From Tetragenococcus osmophilus (GTDB lineage: Bacteria > Bacillota > Bacilli > Lactobacillales > Enterococcaceae), in NCBI RefSeq assembly GCF_003795125.1, contig NZ_CP027783.1, positions 434,001 to 498,000 on the forward strand: a stretch of DNA of 64,000 nt, written 5' to 3'. The position numbers and the translations under genes are program-made. Within the stretch, counting starts at the first letter, position 1. Each line of letters begins with the position of its first letter. Under the pieces are notes generated by a model. It made no database searches. It was not told the origin of the DNA and worked only from the letters and a program-made list of their open reading frames with translations. Below are positions 46,689-55,091 of the stretch, piece after piece.

Positions 46689-47402
46689 TTATTTAGTTTC
46701 TTCTTCTACTTCCTGTATTAATTGTTCAAAGGTCTTATAATTATCTTGAATATAAATATCATTAATTTTTAATTTCAATAAATCCATAGTTTCCACTTCA
46801 TAATTCATTAAATCTTTTCTTAAAGAAGTAATTATCTTTGCCACATACACTAAACTTTTGGTGTTATGTCTATAAATTTCGTCGTTTGTTTCTGGAATTT
46901 CTTTAAAATTATGCTGTTGATAGTTAGCTAATAACTTACTAGTTTGCTTTTTCCCATAAATCCATGTAGCCATTATTAATTTTCCCATTGCAACAGTTGT
47001 TGCATCAACTTTCTCGTATTCATTGCCATCCTGCATAACCACACTTGTTTTATCTTCATCATTTTTTTTAAGTAATGGCTTAGGAATATCTTTCTTAGCT
47101 TCCTCTTTCATTAAATACATTTTAAGGGACGTATCATTTAGTAAATCTGTCCAATCTTTTATCAGCCCAATAAGGTCTTCTTTACTTACTTCTTGATAAT
47201 AATCTTCAATTTTCAATTCCTTATTATTTGCATGCTTATATTTTTCAATACTTTTTGTTACAAAAATAAAAGTAAAATAAATTAAAAATGTAGGTATTAA
47301 TAAATTTGTTGATATTTCCGATGTTACCAAGTCATTTATCGGGTCTATGAACAAACCAGCTGTTCCAATCACTAATGCAATAATTGTTATTCTTTTTGCC
47401 AT
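46689..47402 (-). CDS. Hypothetical membrane-anchored protein
   Basis: 237 aa from the ATG at 47402, preferred because GGAGAGGATAAAG sits just before it (the ATG at 47417 lies in that RBS). Two predicted N-terminal helices (about 3-23 and 29-50), then a charged, helical cytoplasmic domain of about 180 residues with no recognised motif. No obvious operon partner: the GH38 gene on one side ends with a terminator and the RpiR gene lies on the other. AT-rich like the 59082-61001 gene; function unknown. Confidence 0.65.
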   Translation of the reverse strand: MAKRITIIALVIGTAGLFIDPINDLVTSEISTNLLIPTFLIYFTFIFVTKSIEKYKHANNKELKIEDYYQEVSKEDLIGLIKDWTDLLNDTSLKMYLMKEEAKKDIPKPLLKKNDEDKTSVVMQDGNEYEKVDATTVAMGKLIMATWIYGKKQTSKLLANYQQHNFKEIPETNDEIYRHNTKSLVYVAKIITSLRKDLMNYEVETMDLLKLKINDIYIQDNYKTFEQLIQEVEEETK

Positions 47403-47538
47403 CTTTATCCTCTCCATTGTCTGATACTACTAATTATACCAATAAACAAACGAAAATAGGTTTTCTTCAACTAATAAAACTCAAATAATAATTTTATTAT
47501 TAATATACTTAGCTAAACACTTTTCAAAACATGCAAAA

Positions 47539-47566
47539 AAGCAGCTGGCCAATAAGTCAACTGCTT
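47539..47566 (-). terminator. Terminator of the GH38 operon
   Basis: Arms AAGCAG(c)TG and CA(a)CTGCTT, then TTTTTTGC on the minus strand. Confidence 0.8.
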
Positions 47567-47600
47567 AAAAATGTAATAGCTTTAATTCAAAAGTCAAATA

Positions 47601-50207
47601 CTAGAACTCAACTAAATAACTAACATAATCGAATGGAGGAATGCTATCTTCTTTTTCAACTTCTTCTTCAATCGCATTGATCATTTTATGCTTTTGCGTA
47701 AACCCAGAAGGTAACACAGCTTCATTTTCCGTTAGGTTCGCTAAACGTAAAACAAAAGCATTAGTTTTGGTATAAGACGGGTAAATCGTAGAAACAGATA
47801 AATCTGTATCTAGTTGAAAAGCTGAATATTCTTTTTCTAATACCAATTGGTTTTCTTGTGGCCAAATTTTATTATCTAACCGATGAATAAACAAATTTAA
47901 CCCTTGTTTTTGATAAGAAATCGAAGGTGTTAGTCTTTTGTTTGCTGTTTGAGCTATCATCTTATAATTAGGTAGGTCATCTTCAACTTTCAAGGCAAAA
48001 GTAAACTCTCTTTTTCCAGTTTCTTGAGCTAAAGGAGTTGGCATCATAATGTGCCCTTCATTCGTTGTATCCCCTGACGCTCTTCCAGGGCGCCAACTAA
48101 TATCGGCTTTACCTAATTGCCCAGTTGCCGAAAACAACGTTACATATAATTTATCCTTATTTCGCTCATATTCTTTCATTCCATCAGAGAAAAACGTTAT
48201 ATGAGAGTCTGGTTGTTTAACAGTTACACTTTTATCGAAAACTTGTAGATTTACAGGCTTTTCAACATAATATTCTTTCCAATTTTCAGGGGCAGAAACA
48301 GCTTCATTTTCCACAAAACCATTTTGAATTTGAGCAATGGACGCGCCTGTTGGATCATCTACTTGCACCTGTAATCTCATTCGATGAGACAATACTTGAT
48401 TATCAATCAATAATTTTCCTTCGATAACATCACTATCAAATAAACGAAGTGTTAATTGATAATCGACTTGTTGTTTATTCTCATTATTTTTTGTTCTTTC
48501 GTCTAAATCAATAGGCAAGTCAGCCGTTCCGTTAATGATTAGAGTTTCTCCAAACTCATCGACTTCACTAGAAGCGCTTTGAAAATTTAATACGCTCTCT
48601 TCTTCATTTGCCAAAGGTGAAAAATCATAAGTATCACCTTCATTACCGCAATCAACTATTCTGAGAAAATCAGTAATTTTCTTACCACTTGTAGTGGTCA
48701 AAATAACTTCTCCATTCTCAAAAGAAAGCGTATATTTGTCATTACTGATTGTTTGTTTATCATGATAAGCTTTTTCAGATAATCTTTCTTCAACTTCCTC
48801 AAATTCAATAACAGTATAACCAAGCGCTGGAATTTCAACATTAACACGAACATCCAATTCAAAATAACTCGGTTCTGTAATAAATTTATTTCCAGACGAA
48901 GTTACGCGCTGTACGTTTTCCCTTTGGGGATAATATCTTTCTTGTAGAACTACAGCTCTTTCACCATTAGTAAAACGAATATTTTTTGAACTTGTCACAA
49001 GATGAACAATCTTCTGACCTTTAAAAGGAGTAATATCGGTATTGAATACTAGAATTTGGTTGCTATCTAATTCTAAAGTGTCAGCAATCCTCTTAGTAAT
49101 AAGATTCTCTAATCCTTCTGCAATTTCTTCTGCTTCTTTTGTTCGATGTAAAATATCTTCTGCTACATTATCCGAAACACAACCACCTAAACTATCATGG
49201 GCCTGATTTTCTAATACTTTCTTCCAAAGACGAGTCAATAAAGTATTACTGATTTTCATTCCTATACTTTTAGCAATAACCATTAAAGGTTCAACTCTGC
49301 GTAAAATTGTCTGTTCTAAATGAAAATTATTGAGTTTAAATTGTGAACGAACAGAACCAATCGAACGGTGAACTCTAGCATATACAGGTTCTCTTAACTC
49401 TCCTTGGTATTGTGGCAAAGCATCTTCTTTTTTTATCTCTTCTACAAAAGCTGGATAATCGGAAATAATATTTTGATACTGACTCGATTGATTTATTTTT
49501 TCAATGACATTTTGAATGTTTAATACCATATTTTTTTGATCAATACCAGAAGGGATCAAAATTGACTCTGTATCAGTTTTTTCTGATAAAAATTTTATTG
49601 AAGGATCTAATTTTTCTTCTACAAAAGCGTTTGTATCTTTTTGTGCTTCAAGTGTTAGTAAGCCTGTCATATACCCAAAAGGAAAATTTATCGCGTAAAC
49701 AGATTTATTTCCCAAACCATTCCAGTGAAAATATGGAGAAGATGAAATTTTATTAAAATCCATCCCCCGCCAAAAGATAAAATTATCAATACCTGAATGA
49801 TTGAGTAGAGTTGGTAACTGTGCATTAAATCCGAATGTGTCAGGCAAATAACCAACTTTCATTGGCTTCCCATATTTATTTATTGTATCAGTAATGCCAA
49901 TCGTTAAATTACGTAAGATTGATTCTGCATCAACGTATAATGCGTCCGTTTGTGCATACCATGGGCCCACAAATAATCTTTTTTCAGCAACTAATTGTTG
50001 GATTGTCGCTAACTTTTCCGGATGAATTTCCAAATATTCATCAACAACCGATGTTTGTCCATCTAAACAAAAATTAGCTTCTGGATTTTTTTCTAATTCA
50101 TCTAACACTTCTGTAAACACTTGATCGCTAAGGACAATCGCATCTTCTTTGGTAAAGTACCATTCTCGATCCCAATGTGTATGTTGAACTATGTTAGCAT
50201 GTACCAT
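47601..50207 (-). CDS. GH38 alpha-mannosidase (MngB-like)
   Basis: 868 aa. GH38 barrel: HANIVQHTHWDREWYFTKED at the N-terminus gives the zinc ligands His and Asp; GYLPDTFGFNAQLPTLL near 110-126 has the nucleophile-type Asp; DSLGGCVSDNVAEDILHR near 340-357. C-terminal beta-domains from about 480. In bacteria such enzymes often act on phosphorylated mannosides delivered by a PTS, as E. coli MngB does on mannosylglycerate-6-P. It is the last gene of a fructose-type PTS operon, 1 nt after EIIC, which supports an intracellular phospho-mannosidase. Confidence 0.9.
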   Translation of the reverse strand: MVHANIVQHTHWDREWYFTKEDAIVLSDQVFTEVLDELEKNPEANFCLDGQTSVVDEYLEIHPEKLATIQQLVAEKRLFVGPWYAQTDALYVDAESILRNLTIGITDTINKYGKPMKVGYLPDTFGFNAQLPTLLNHSGIDNFIFWRGMDFNKISSSPYFHWNGLGNKSVYAINFPFGYMTGLLTLEAQKDTNAFVEEKLDPSIKFLSEKTDTESILIPSGIDQKNMVLNIQNVIEKINQSSQYQNIISDYPAFVEEIKKEDALPQYQGELREPVYARVHRSIGSVRSQFKLNNFHLEQTILRRVEPLMVIAKSIGMKISNTLLTRLWKKVLENQAHDSLGGCVSDNVAEDILHRTKEAEEIAEGLENLITKRIADTLELDSNQILVFNTDITPFKGQKIVHLVTSSKNIRFTNGERAVVLQERYYPQRENVQRVTSSGNKFITEPSYFELDVRVNVEIPALGYTVIEFEEVEERLSEKAYHDKQTISNDKYTLSFENGEVILTTTSGKKITDFLRIVDCGNEGDTYDFSPLANEEESVLNFQSASSEVDEFGETLIINGTADLPIDLDERTKNNENKQQVDYQLTLRLFDSDVIEGKLLIDNQVLSHRMRLQVQVDDPTGASIAQIQNGFVENEAVSAPENWKEYYVEKPVNLQVFDKSVTVKQPDSHITFFSDGMKEYERNKDKLYVTLFSATGQLGKADISWRPGRASGDTTNEGHIMMPTPLAQETGKREFTFALKVEDDLPNYKMIAQTANKRLTPSISYQKQGLNLFIHRLDNKIWPQENQLVLEKEYSAFQLDTDLSVSTIYPSYTKTNAFVLRLANLTENEAVLPSGFTQKHKMINAIEEEVEKEDSIPPFDYVSYLVEF

Positions 50208-50208
50208 A

Positions 50209-51237
50209 TTAATTATGTTCCTCCTCAGCTTTTCTAAATTTTATTGATTTTAATACATTTACCATCAGAGCTGTAACTATACCTCCAGCCAAAATAGATA
50301 AACTATAAAGTAAGACATTTGAAGTAAACGGAATAGCCATAATCGTCGATAGCATTGTTGGATGTGTGATACCAAAAAAGCCGTTAAGACCACAAGCAAT
50401 GGAAGAACCTACTACTATACTTGGAATCACCCTTAAAGGATCAGCTACAGCAAATGGAATCGTGCCTTCTGTTATTCCGACACACCCCATGATGATTGCA
50501 GTTTTTGCATTATCTCTTTCCTCATCTGAATATAATTTTTTATTAAACAAAGTTGCCAAAAACATTCCTAGTGGTGGGATAGCAATAGCAAGTAACATTG
50601 CTGTGCTTGCCCCATAACTGCCTGAAGAAAAGGAAGCAGTACCAAACGCATAAGCAACTTTGTTAACAGGACCGCCCATGTCTACAGCCATCATTGCTCC
50701 AAGGATAGCCGAAAGTAAAGCCGTATCAGCTCCAGACATACCGTTTAGCCAAGAAGTTAAGCCGTCGTTCATTGCAGTAATTGGGGCTCCTAGTACATAC
50801 CATAAAACAAAACCAACGACTCCCGTTGAAAGAAAGGGAATAATAATCAATGATTTCAAAGTAATAATTTGATTAGGGACAGGAATCTTTTTTAGATAAT
50901 TAACCAAATAGCCCACGGCTAATCCGGTAAACATTCCTCCAATAAAACCTGTGCCCATTTCGTTAGCTATCATTCCACAAATAAAAGCTGGCGCCAGCCC
51001 TGGACGATCTGCTATTGAATAAGCTATAAACCCTGAAATCATTGGAACAATGAAATCTAGTCCAGTCTGACCAATCATTCTTACAACACCCCAGAATGTA
51101 TCTGTAGTATCCCAAACATTGCTGCCTCCAAAAATGACTGCAATAGAAGTCAATAATCCTGCAGCAGTAACAAGTGGAATCATATAAGATACGCCGCTTT
51201 GAAAATGATTCATAATTTCCTTACCGACTTTTTTCAT
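50209..51237 (-). CDS. PTS fructose-family EIIC
   Basis: 342 aa, 8-10 helices. Family features: FQSGVSYMIPLVTAAGLL near the start, GLAPAFICGMIANEMGTGFIGG near 75-96, DMGGPVNKVAYAFG near 186-199, GCVGITEGTIPFAVADPLRVIPSIVVG in two parts near 250-276. Stand-alone EIIC partner of the EIIB and EIIA genes just upstream. RBS AGGAGGAG. Confidence 0.93.
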   Translation of the reverse strand: MKKVGKEIMNHFQSGVSYMIPLVTAAGLLTSIAVIFGGSNVWDTTDTFWGVVRMIGQTGLDFIVPMISGFIAYSIADRPGLAPAFICGMIANEMGTGFIGGMFTGLAVGYLVNYLKKIPVPNQIITLKSLIIIPFLSTGVVGFVLWYVLGAPITAMNDGLTSWLNGMSGADTALLSAILGAMMAVDMGGPVNKVAYAFGTASFSSGSYGASTAMLLAIAIPPLGMFLATLFNKKLYSDEERDNAKTAIIMGCVGITEGTIPFAVADPLRVIPSIVVGSSIACGLNGFFGITHPTMLSTIMAIPFTSNVLLYSLSILAGGIVTALMVNVLKSIKFRKAEEEHN

Positions 51238-51258
51238 AATAGCTTTCTCCTCCTAAGA

Positions 51259-51570
51259 TTATTTACAAAGTTCCAAAGCTTTTTGTATAGTCTTACTTCC
51301 ATCTTTAACAACTTCAGAAGTGCCCACTTCTAAAATCTTTTTATTCTCAAAGCGGTCTCTTTGTGCAACATTTGTATCTACAGCAAAAATAGCTACATCT
51401 GCTTCATCGATTTCTTGTTGCGAAAGCCTATTTTCAATTCCCATGGAACCTTGTGATTCTACATGAATTTCTATTCCTTCTTTTTTCGCAAATTTTTCTA
51501 AGTTAGCTTTAGCCATATAAGTATGTGCAATTCCGGCAATACATGCAGTCACTCCAACGATTTTTGTCAT
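51259..51570 (-). CDS. PTS fructose-family EIIB
   Basis: 103 aa. Phosphocysteine loop VTACIAGIAHTYMAKANLE with Cys10; most relatives have ACPTGIAHT, so the Pro-Thr pair is replaced by Ile-Ala. Passes phosphate from EIIA to the sugar. 13 nt after EIIA, 21 nt before EIIC. RBS AGGAGGAAT. Confidence 0.92.
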   Translation of the reverse strand: MTKIVGVTACIAGIAHTYMAKANLEKFAKKEGIEIHVESQGSMGIENRLSQQEIDEADVAIFAVDTNVAQRDRFENKKILEVGTSEVVKDGSKTIQKALELCK

Positions 51571-51583
51571 ATTATTATTCCTC

Positions 51584-52048
51584 CTATTGTTCCGTAAATA
51601 TTTCTAATAGTTTTTGTGCATTATTCTCTTTTTTTATACTTTCAACAAATTGGTCATCCATTAAACGCTCAGATATGTCAGCTAACATCTTTAAATGTTC
51701 ATTTCGTTCATCTTTCTCTTGTATTGCCATTAAAAAAATAATATCTACTTTACTCCCATCTAAAGAATCCCATTCTAAAAGTGAACTATTTTTAGCAAAG
51801 ATAAAAGAAGGGATGTTAACAGAAGAACTTTTCCCATGAGGAATGGCTATATTATTACCAATCCCTGTAGTACTTTGCTTTTCTCTAGCTAAAACATCCT
51901 GATTAAAAGCTTCCGCGTCGTTTATGATCCCATTTTTGTGTAAAATATTTGAAAGTTGCTTAATAGCCTCCTCTCTTGATCTTGCGTTCATACCGACAAT
52001 AATATTGTCGTTGGTTATAAAATCACTCATTTTGCTATCGTGCACCAT
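51584..52048 (-). CDS. PTS fructose/mannitol-family EIIA
   Basis: 154 aa, PTS_EIIA_2 domain. Phosphohistidine in TGIGNNIAIPHGKSSSV near residue 70; ITNDNIIVGMNARSREEAIKQLSNIL near the N-terminus is typical. The start abuts the stop of the activator gene directly upstream, so the two are translationally coupled. Confidence 0.93.
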   Translation of the reverse strand: MVHDSKMSDFITNDNIIVGMNARSREEAIKQLSNILHKNGIINDAEAFNQDVLAREKQSTTGIGNNIAIPHGKSSSVNIPSFIFAKNSSLLEWDSLDGSKVDIIFLMAIQEKDERNEHLKMLADISERLMDDQFVESIKKENNAQKLLEIFTEQ

Positions 52049-53959
52049 CTAGTTCCCCCTAAGTAAGCTAGTAATTTCATCTTTATTCTTTAAATGTAGA
52101 ATTTTTTTCAAGCGTTTATTATTTTCCAGTATGTCATTAAAATGTTGATATATTAGTTGAATATCGGGTTTTATCGACTCATTCATAGCAAGAAAAAATA
52201 TTAGTTTTACTTTCCCATGATCCCATGTAACTCCTTCTGGATTAATATATAAACTAATACATGGCTTTTTTACATAATTAACTGGTGCATGTGGTGTAGC
52301 GACAAATCCTATTTTTGTACTCGCTACTTTTTCGCGGTTTACTGCTGCTGCACCAATTCCAATCTCTCCATAATCGTTTTCAACAAGCTGGTTTCCTATT
52401 TCGTGAATAACTTCTTCTTTTGTTTTTACTTTGTCATCAAACGTAATTAGGTCCTCCTCAATTAAATTCATAAACGCGTTTGCATGTTCATGATTATCGA
52501 TTAGTTCATCAACTTTATTATCAATTGCATTGGCTGAAAAATCGTCTAAAAACGGCGACACTTTTATCACTGGTACTTTTTCATACTGCATATTTACCGT
52601 ACTAATCACTAATTCTTCAGAAATAGATTGCGCTTTAATTTCTTGTAATGAGACTACTCTAGTAATTTTTAAACGGTCAGAAAAATTTTTCTTAACTCTC
52701 TGTTCCAGCAATCTTGCAGTGCCTAGCCCAGTACTACATACAATGACTGCTTCAACCTTTTTCGTTTCTTTACGCTCTAGATACGCCTGGATATGAAGAG
52801 CAATAAAAGCGATTTCACTTTCGTCTATATTAACCTTGTATGTCTTCTTTAATTCAATGCTCAAATCTACTGCCATATTATAAGCCAGCGAAAAAAATTT
52901 CTTTGTTTCTGCAGTATAAGGGTTATAAATATTTAACCCTAAAGAAAACCTCTTGATAGCTGGTATTAAATGTAAAAGTAAGTTATTAATTAGCACTTCA
53001 TCATAATCAGTTAGCGACTGTCTTAAAAAGTCATCAAGGTCATCTTTTGTTTCTAAATTAACTACTTGAACCCCATCAGAAACGTTTTTGTTATCCGTTT
53101 CAGCAGCTAAAATATGAATATTTATATATTTCTGTTCGTCTTCAGGAAGTTTTATACAAAAACTATCTTCTAAAATAGTTACCAATAGTTTTGTACTAGC
53201 TTTTATTGCATCTTGACTAATATCTAAGTCTTTTCCTAGTAAAGGTTCACCTTTTCGTAATCGCTCAATAGCTATCACTAAATGTACCGTTAAAGATTGA
53301 TATTCATAATCATCTAATTTTAAATTAGCTTTTTCTTGAAATAGACTTAACGACTCTAATACTTTTTGTACGGTTTTAGAATCGAATAAGCGAGATAGCG
53401 ATTGCAAAATTGAATGATCGATCGTAGTATTTTTTTTAGTCGTTGCTCTAAAATTGCTCTTTCCCCAGTACATTTCTAACAACTGAGATAAAAGTTTTCT
53501 TTTGTCTTTTTCTGTAGCTTCAATGTAAATCCCCTGATGAGTATTTTGTAGAGTTGCTCCGCTATCGTTCAATCTTTTTTTAATATCAACCAAGTCATTT
53601 TCAAGTGTACTGCGACTAATATAAAGTGAATCGGCTAGTTCCTGTATCAATATAGGTTTCTTACACATTAATAAAGTGGAAAAAATAGAAACAATTCGTT
53701 CTTCCCTATCTTCAGAAACCTCAGCTAATTCTCCGTCTTGAATCGCAAGAGCTAAATCCTTTGTATTGCCAGTAAAATAAATTCCCACATTTCTTTTTCG
53801 ATTTAATTTGACGCCATACTTTAATACTTCTCCTTCAATGTGATCAAGATATTTGGCAATTGTCTTCTTTGATCGATTAATTTTTTCTCCGATATCAGAG
53901 TAATGTACAGTATCTTGTGATAAAAGTAGATTAATAATTTCTAATTCGTACGTATTAAT
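52049..53959 (-). CDS. PRD-containing activator/antiterminator (MtlR/LicR type)
   Basis: 636 aa if started at the ATT codon at 53959. Order: HTH_11 (about 1-55), Mga-like HTH (about 80-165), two PRDs (about 180-280 and 290-395), EIIB-like domain with Cys in VIVCSTGLGTARLL near 405, and EIIA-fructose domain about 490-635 with His in FVATPHAPVNYVKKP. The longer frame needs a TTG at 53998 with no RBS. AAGGGAGGTGA lies 7 nt before ATT and no ATG, GTG or TTG fits it, so a rare ATT start is likely. Controls the downstream PTS/GH38 genes. Confidence 0.88.
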   Translation of the reverse strand: MNTYELEIINLLLSQDTVHYSDIGEKINRSKKTIAKYLDHIEGEVLKYGVKLNRKRNVGIYFTGNTKDLALAIQDGELAEVSEDREERIVSIFSTLLMCKKPILIQELADSLYISRSTLENDLVDIKKRLNDSGATLQNTHQGIYIEATEKDKRKLLSQLLEMYWGKSNFRATTKKNTTIDHSILQSLSRLFDSKTVQKVLESLSLFQEKANLKLDDYEYQSLTVHLVIAIERLRKGEPLLGKDLDISQDAIKASTKLLVTILEDSFCIKLPEDEQKYINIHILAAETDNKNVSDGVQVVNLETKDDLDDFLRQSLTDYDEVLINNLLLHLIPAIKRFSLGLNIYNPYTAETKKFFSLAYNMAVDLSIELKKTYKVNIDESEIAFIALHIQAYLERKETKKVEAVIVCSTGLGTARLLEQRVKKNFSDRLKITRVVSLQEIKAQSISEELVISTVNMQYEKVPVIKVSPFLDDFSANAIDNKVDELIDNHEHANAFMNLIEEDLITFDDKVKTKEEVIHEIGNQLVENDYGEIGIGAAAVNREKVASTKIGFVATPHAPVNYVKKPCISLYINPEGVTWDHGKVKLIFFLAMNESIKPDIQLIYQHFNDILENNKRLKKILHLKNKDEITSLLRGN

Positions 53960-53974
53960 TATGTCACCTCCCTT
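53957..53974 (-). promoter_or_regulatory. Strong RBS followed by an ATT start codon
   Basis: AAGGGAGGTGA at 53964-53974, then CATA, then ATT (53959-53957). The in-frame alternatives are ATA (4-nt spacing) or the distant TTG at 53998. Confidence 0.65.
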
Positions 53975-54020
53975 ATTTCTAGTATCAATATAATACAAGT
54001 AAGAAATTTTGAGTACACAA

Positions 54021-54048
54021 AAAAGTATACCTACGAAAGTATACTTTT
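54021..54048 (-). terminator. Terminator of the AraC-type gene
   Basis: Arms AAAAGTATAC and GTATACTTTT around 8 nt, then TTG. Separates the AraC gene from the PRD activator on the same strand. Confidence 0.75.
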
Positions 54049-54174
54049 TATTAAGAGTTATTAAAATTGTTTATTCTTTAACTTTATCTTGTTAGCAAAA
54101 GCTTTTACCAGAAAAAGGGAAATATAACGTCTATTCAACGATTATAAAATTTCTATGAGTTATCCAATACTATC

Positions 54175-54969
54175 TTAAATTCTATGTTTTTTTCTAAATT
54201 CTTTTGGACTCAAATTTGTATGTTTTAAAAAATAGCTAGAAAAATAACTTGAACTTTTAAAACCAGTTTTCATCGAAATAGTCGTCAAATCGTCATTAGT
54301 AAAAATTAATAGTTTCTTTATATGAAATACCCTAATTTCATTAATATACGAAAGCAAAGTTCTCCCGGTCTCTTTTTTTAAAATTTTCATTAAATATGGT
54401 TTAGTGATTCCTGTTCTAATTACTAAATCATCAATACATACATCTTGCCAATGACTTTGAACAAACGTAATACACTCAGAAACATAGGGATTACGGACTT
54501 TTTGTGTACCAATAAGCTTGTTTGCTTCAGGGTGAAAAATTTGAAGAAATAAATAAATTAACCTTGCTAGTTGGAACTGAAAATAGTAATTAGATAAAAA
54601 ATTATAATTAATATTTTCGTTAAATATATCTTCAACAATTTGAAAAAGTTGCTCTGAATATTCATTAGTAACAGGAGTAATATTGTTTGTTGCCACTTGT
54701 TTAAACAATGGATCTAAAGTTTTAAAACGAATTGTATAACAAGAATAAGGAATAATTCCTTGTGTAGTTTGGCCTGGATAACGAAAAATAGTATCCCTTT
54801 TTTTCACAGGAAAATATTGATCATCTATATACATTCCACCATTACTTTCTGTAATAATTTCAACTTCATAACAATCTACAAAACGTTTTTCAATCAACTT
54901 CTTATTATAATCTTTTATTGGTCTACTAAAAAAATAAGTACTAATCAGTTCGGCTGGATAAGTAAGCAT
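54175..54969 (-). CDS. AraC family transcriptional regulator
   Basis: 264 aa. N-terminal sensing domain of the AraC-binding cupin kind (about 1-150) and two C-terminal HTHs (about 165-262): DVCIDDLVIRTGITKPYLMKILKKETGRTLLSYINEIR and LTTISMKTGFKSSSYFSSYFLKHTNLSPKEFRKKHR, each in parts. Diverges from the GH3/EIIBC operon, which it most likely activates when the glucoside is present. RBS AAGGAG. Confidence 0.9.
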   Translation of the reverse strand: MLTYPAELISTYFFSRPIKDYNKKLIEKRFVDCYEVEIITESNGGMYIDDQYFPVKKRDTIFRYPGQTTQGIIPYSCYTIRFKTLDPLFKQVATNNITPVTNEYSEQLFQIVEDIFNENINYNFLSNYYFQFQLARLIYLFLQIFHPEANKLIGTQKVRNPYVSECITFVQSHWQDVCIDDLVIRTGITKPYLMKILKKETGRTLLSYINEIRVFHIKKLLIFTNDDLTTISMKTGFKSSSYFSSYFLKHTNLSPKEFRKKHRI

Positions 54970-55018
54970 ATAAATTCTCCTTAGTTTGTTATTTCGAAAA
55001 AAGAGTTAATTATTATTA

Positions 55019-55033
55019 AAGAAACCGTTGTCA
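55019..55033. promoter_or_regulatory. cre site candidate upstream of the GH3/EIIBC operon
   Basis: AAGAAACCGTTGTCA matches WTGNAANCGNWNNCA in all but one position (A for T at the second base). Lies between the divergent AraC and GH3 genes. Confidence 0.55.
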
Positions 55034-55091
55034 AAAATTGCTACCATATTGTTGCAAAAGATTATAACATATTTTTTTAAGGTAGGTGCAA

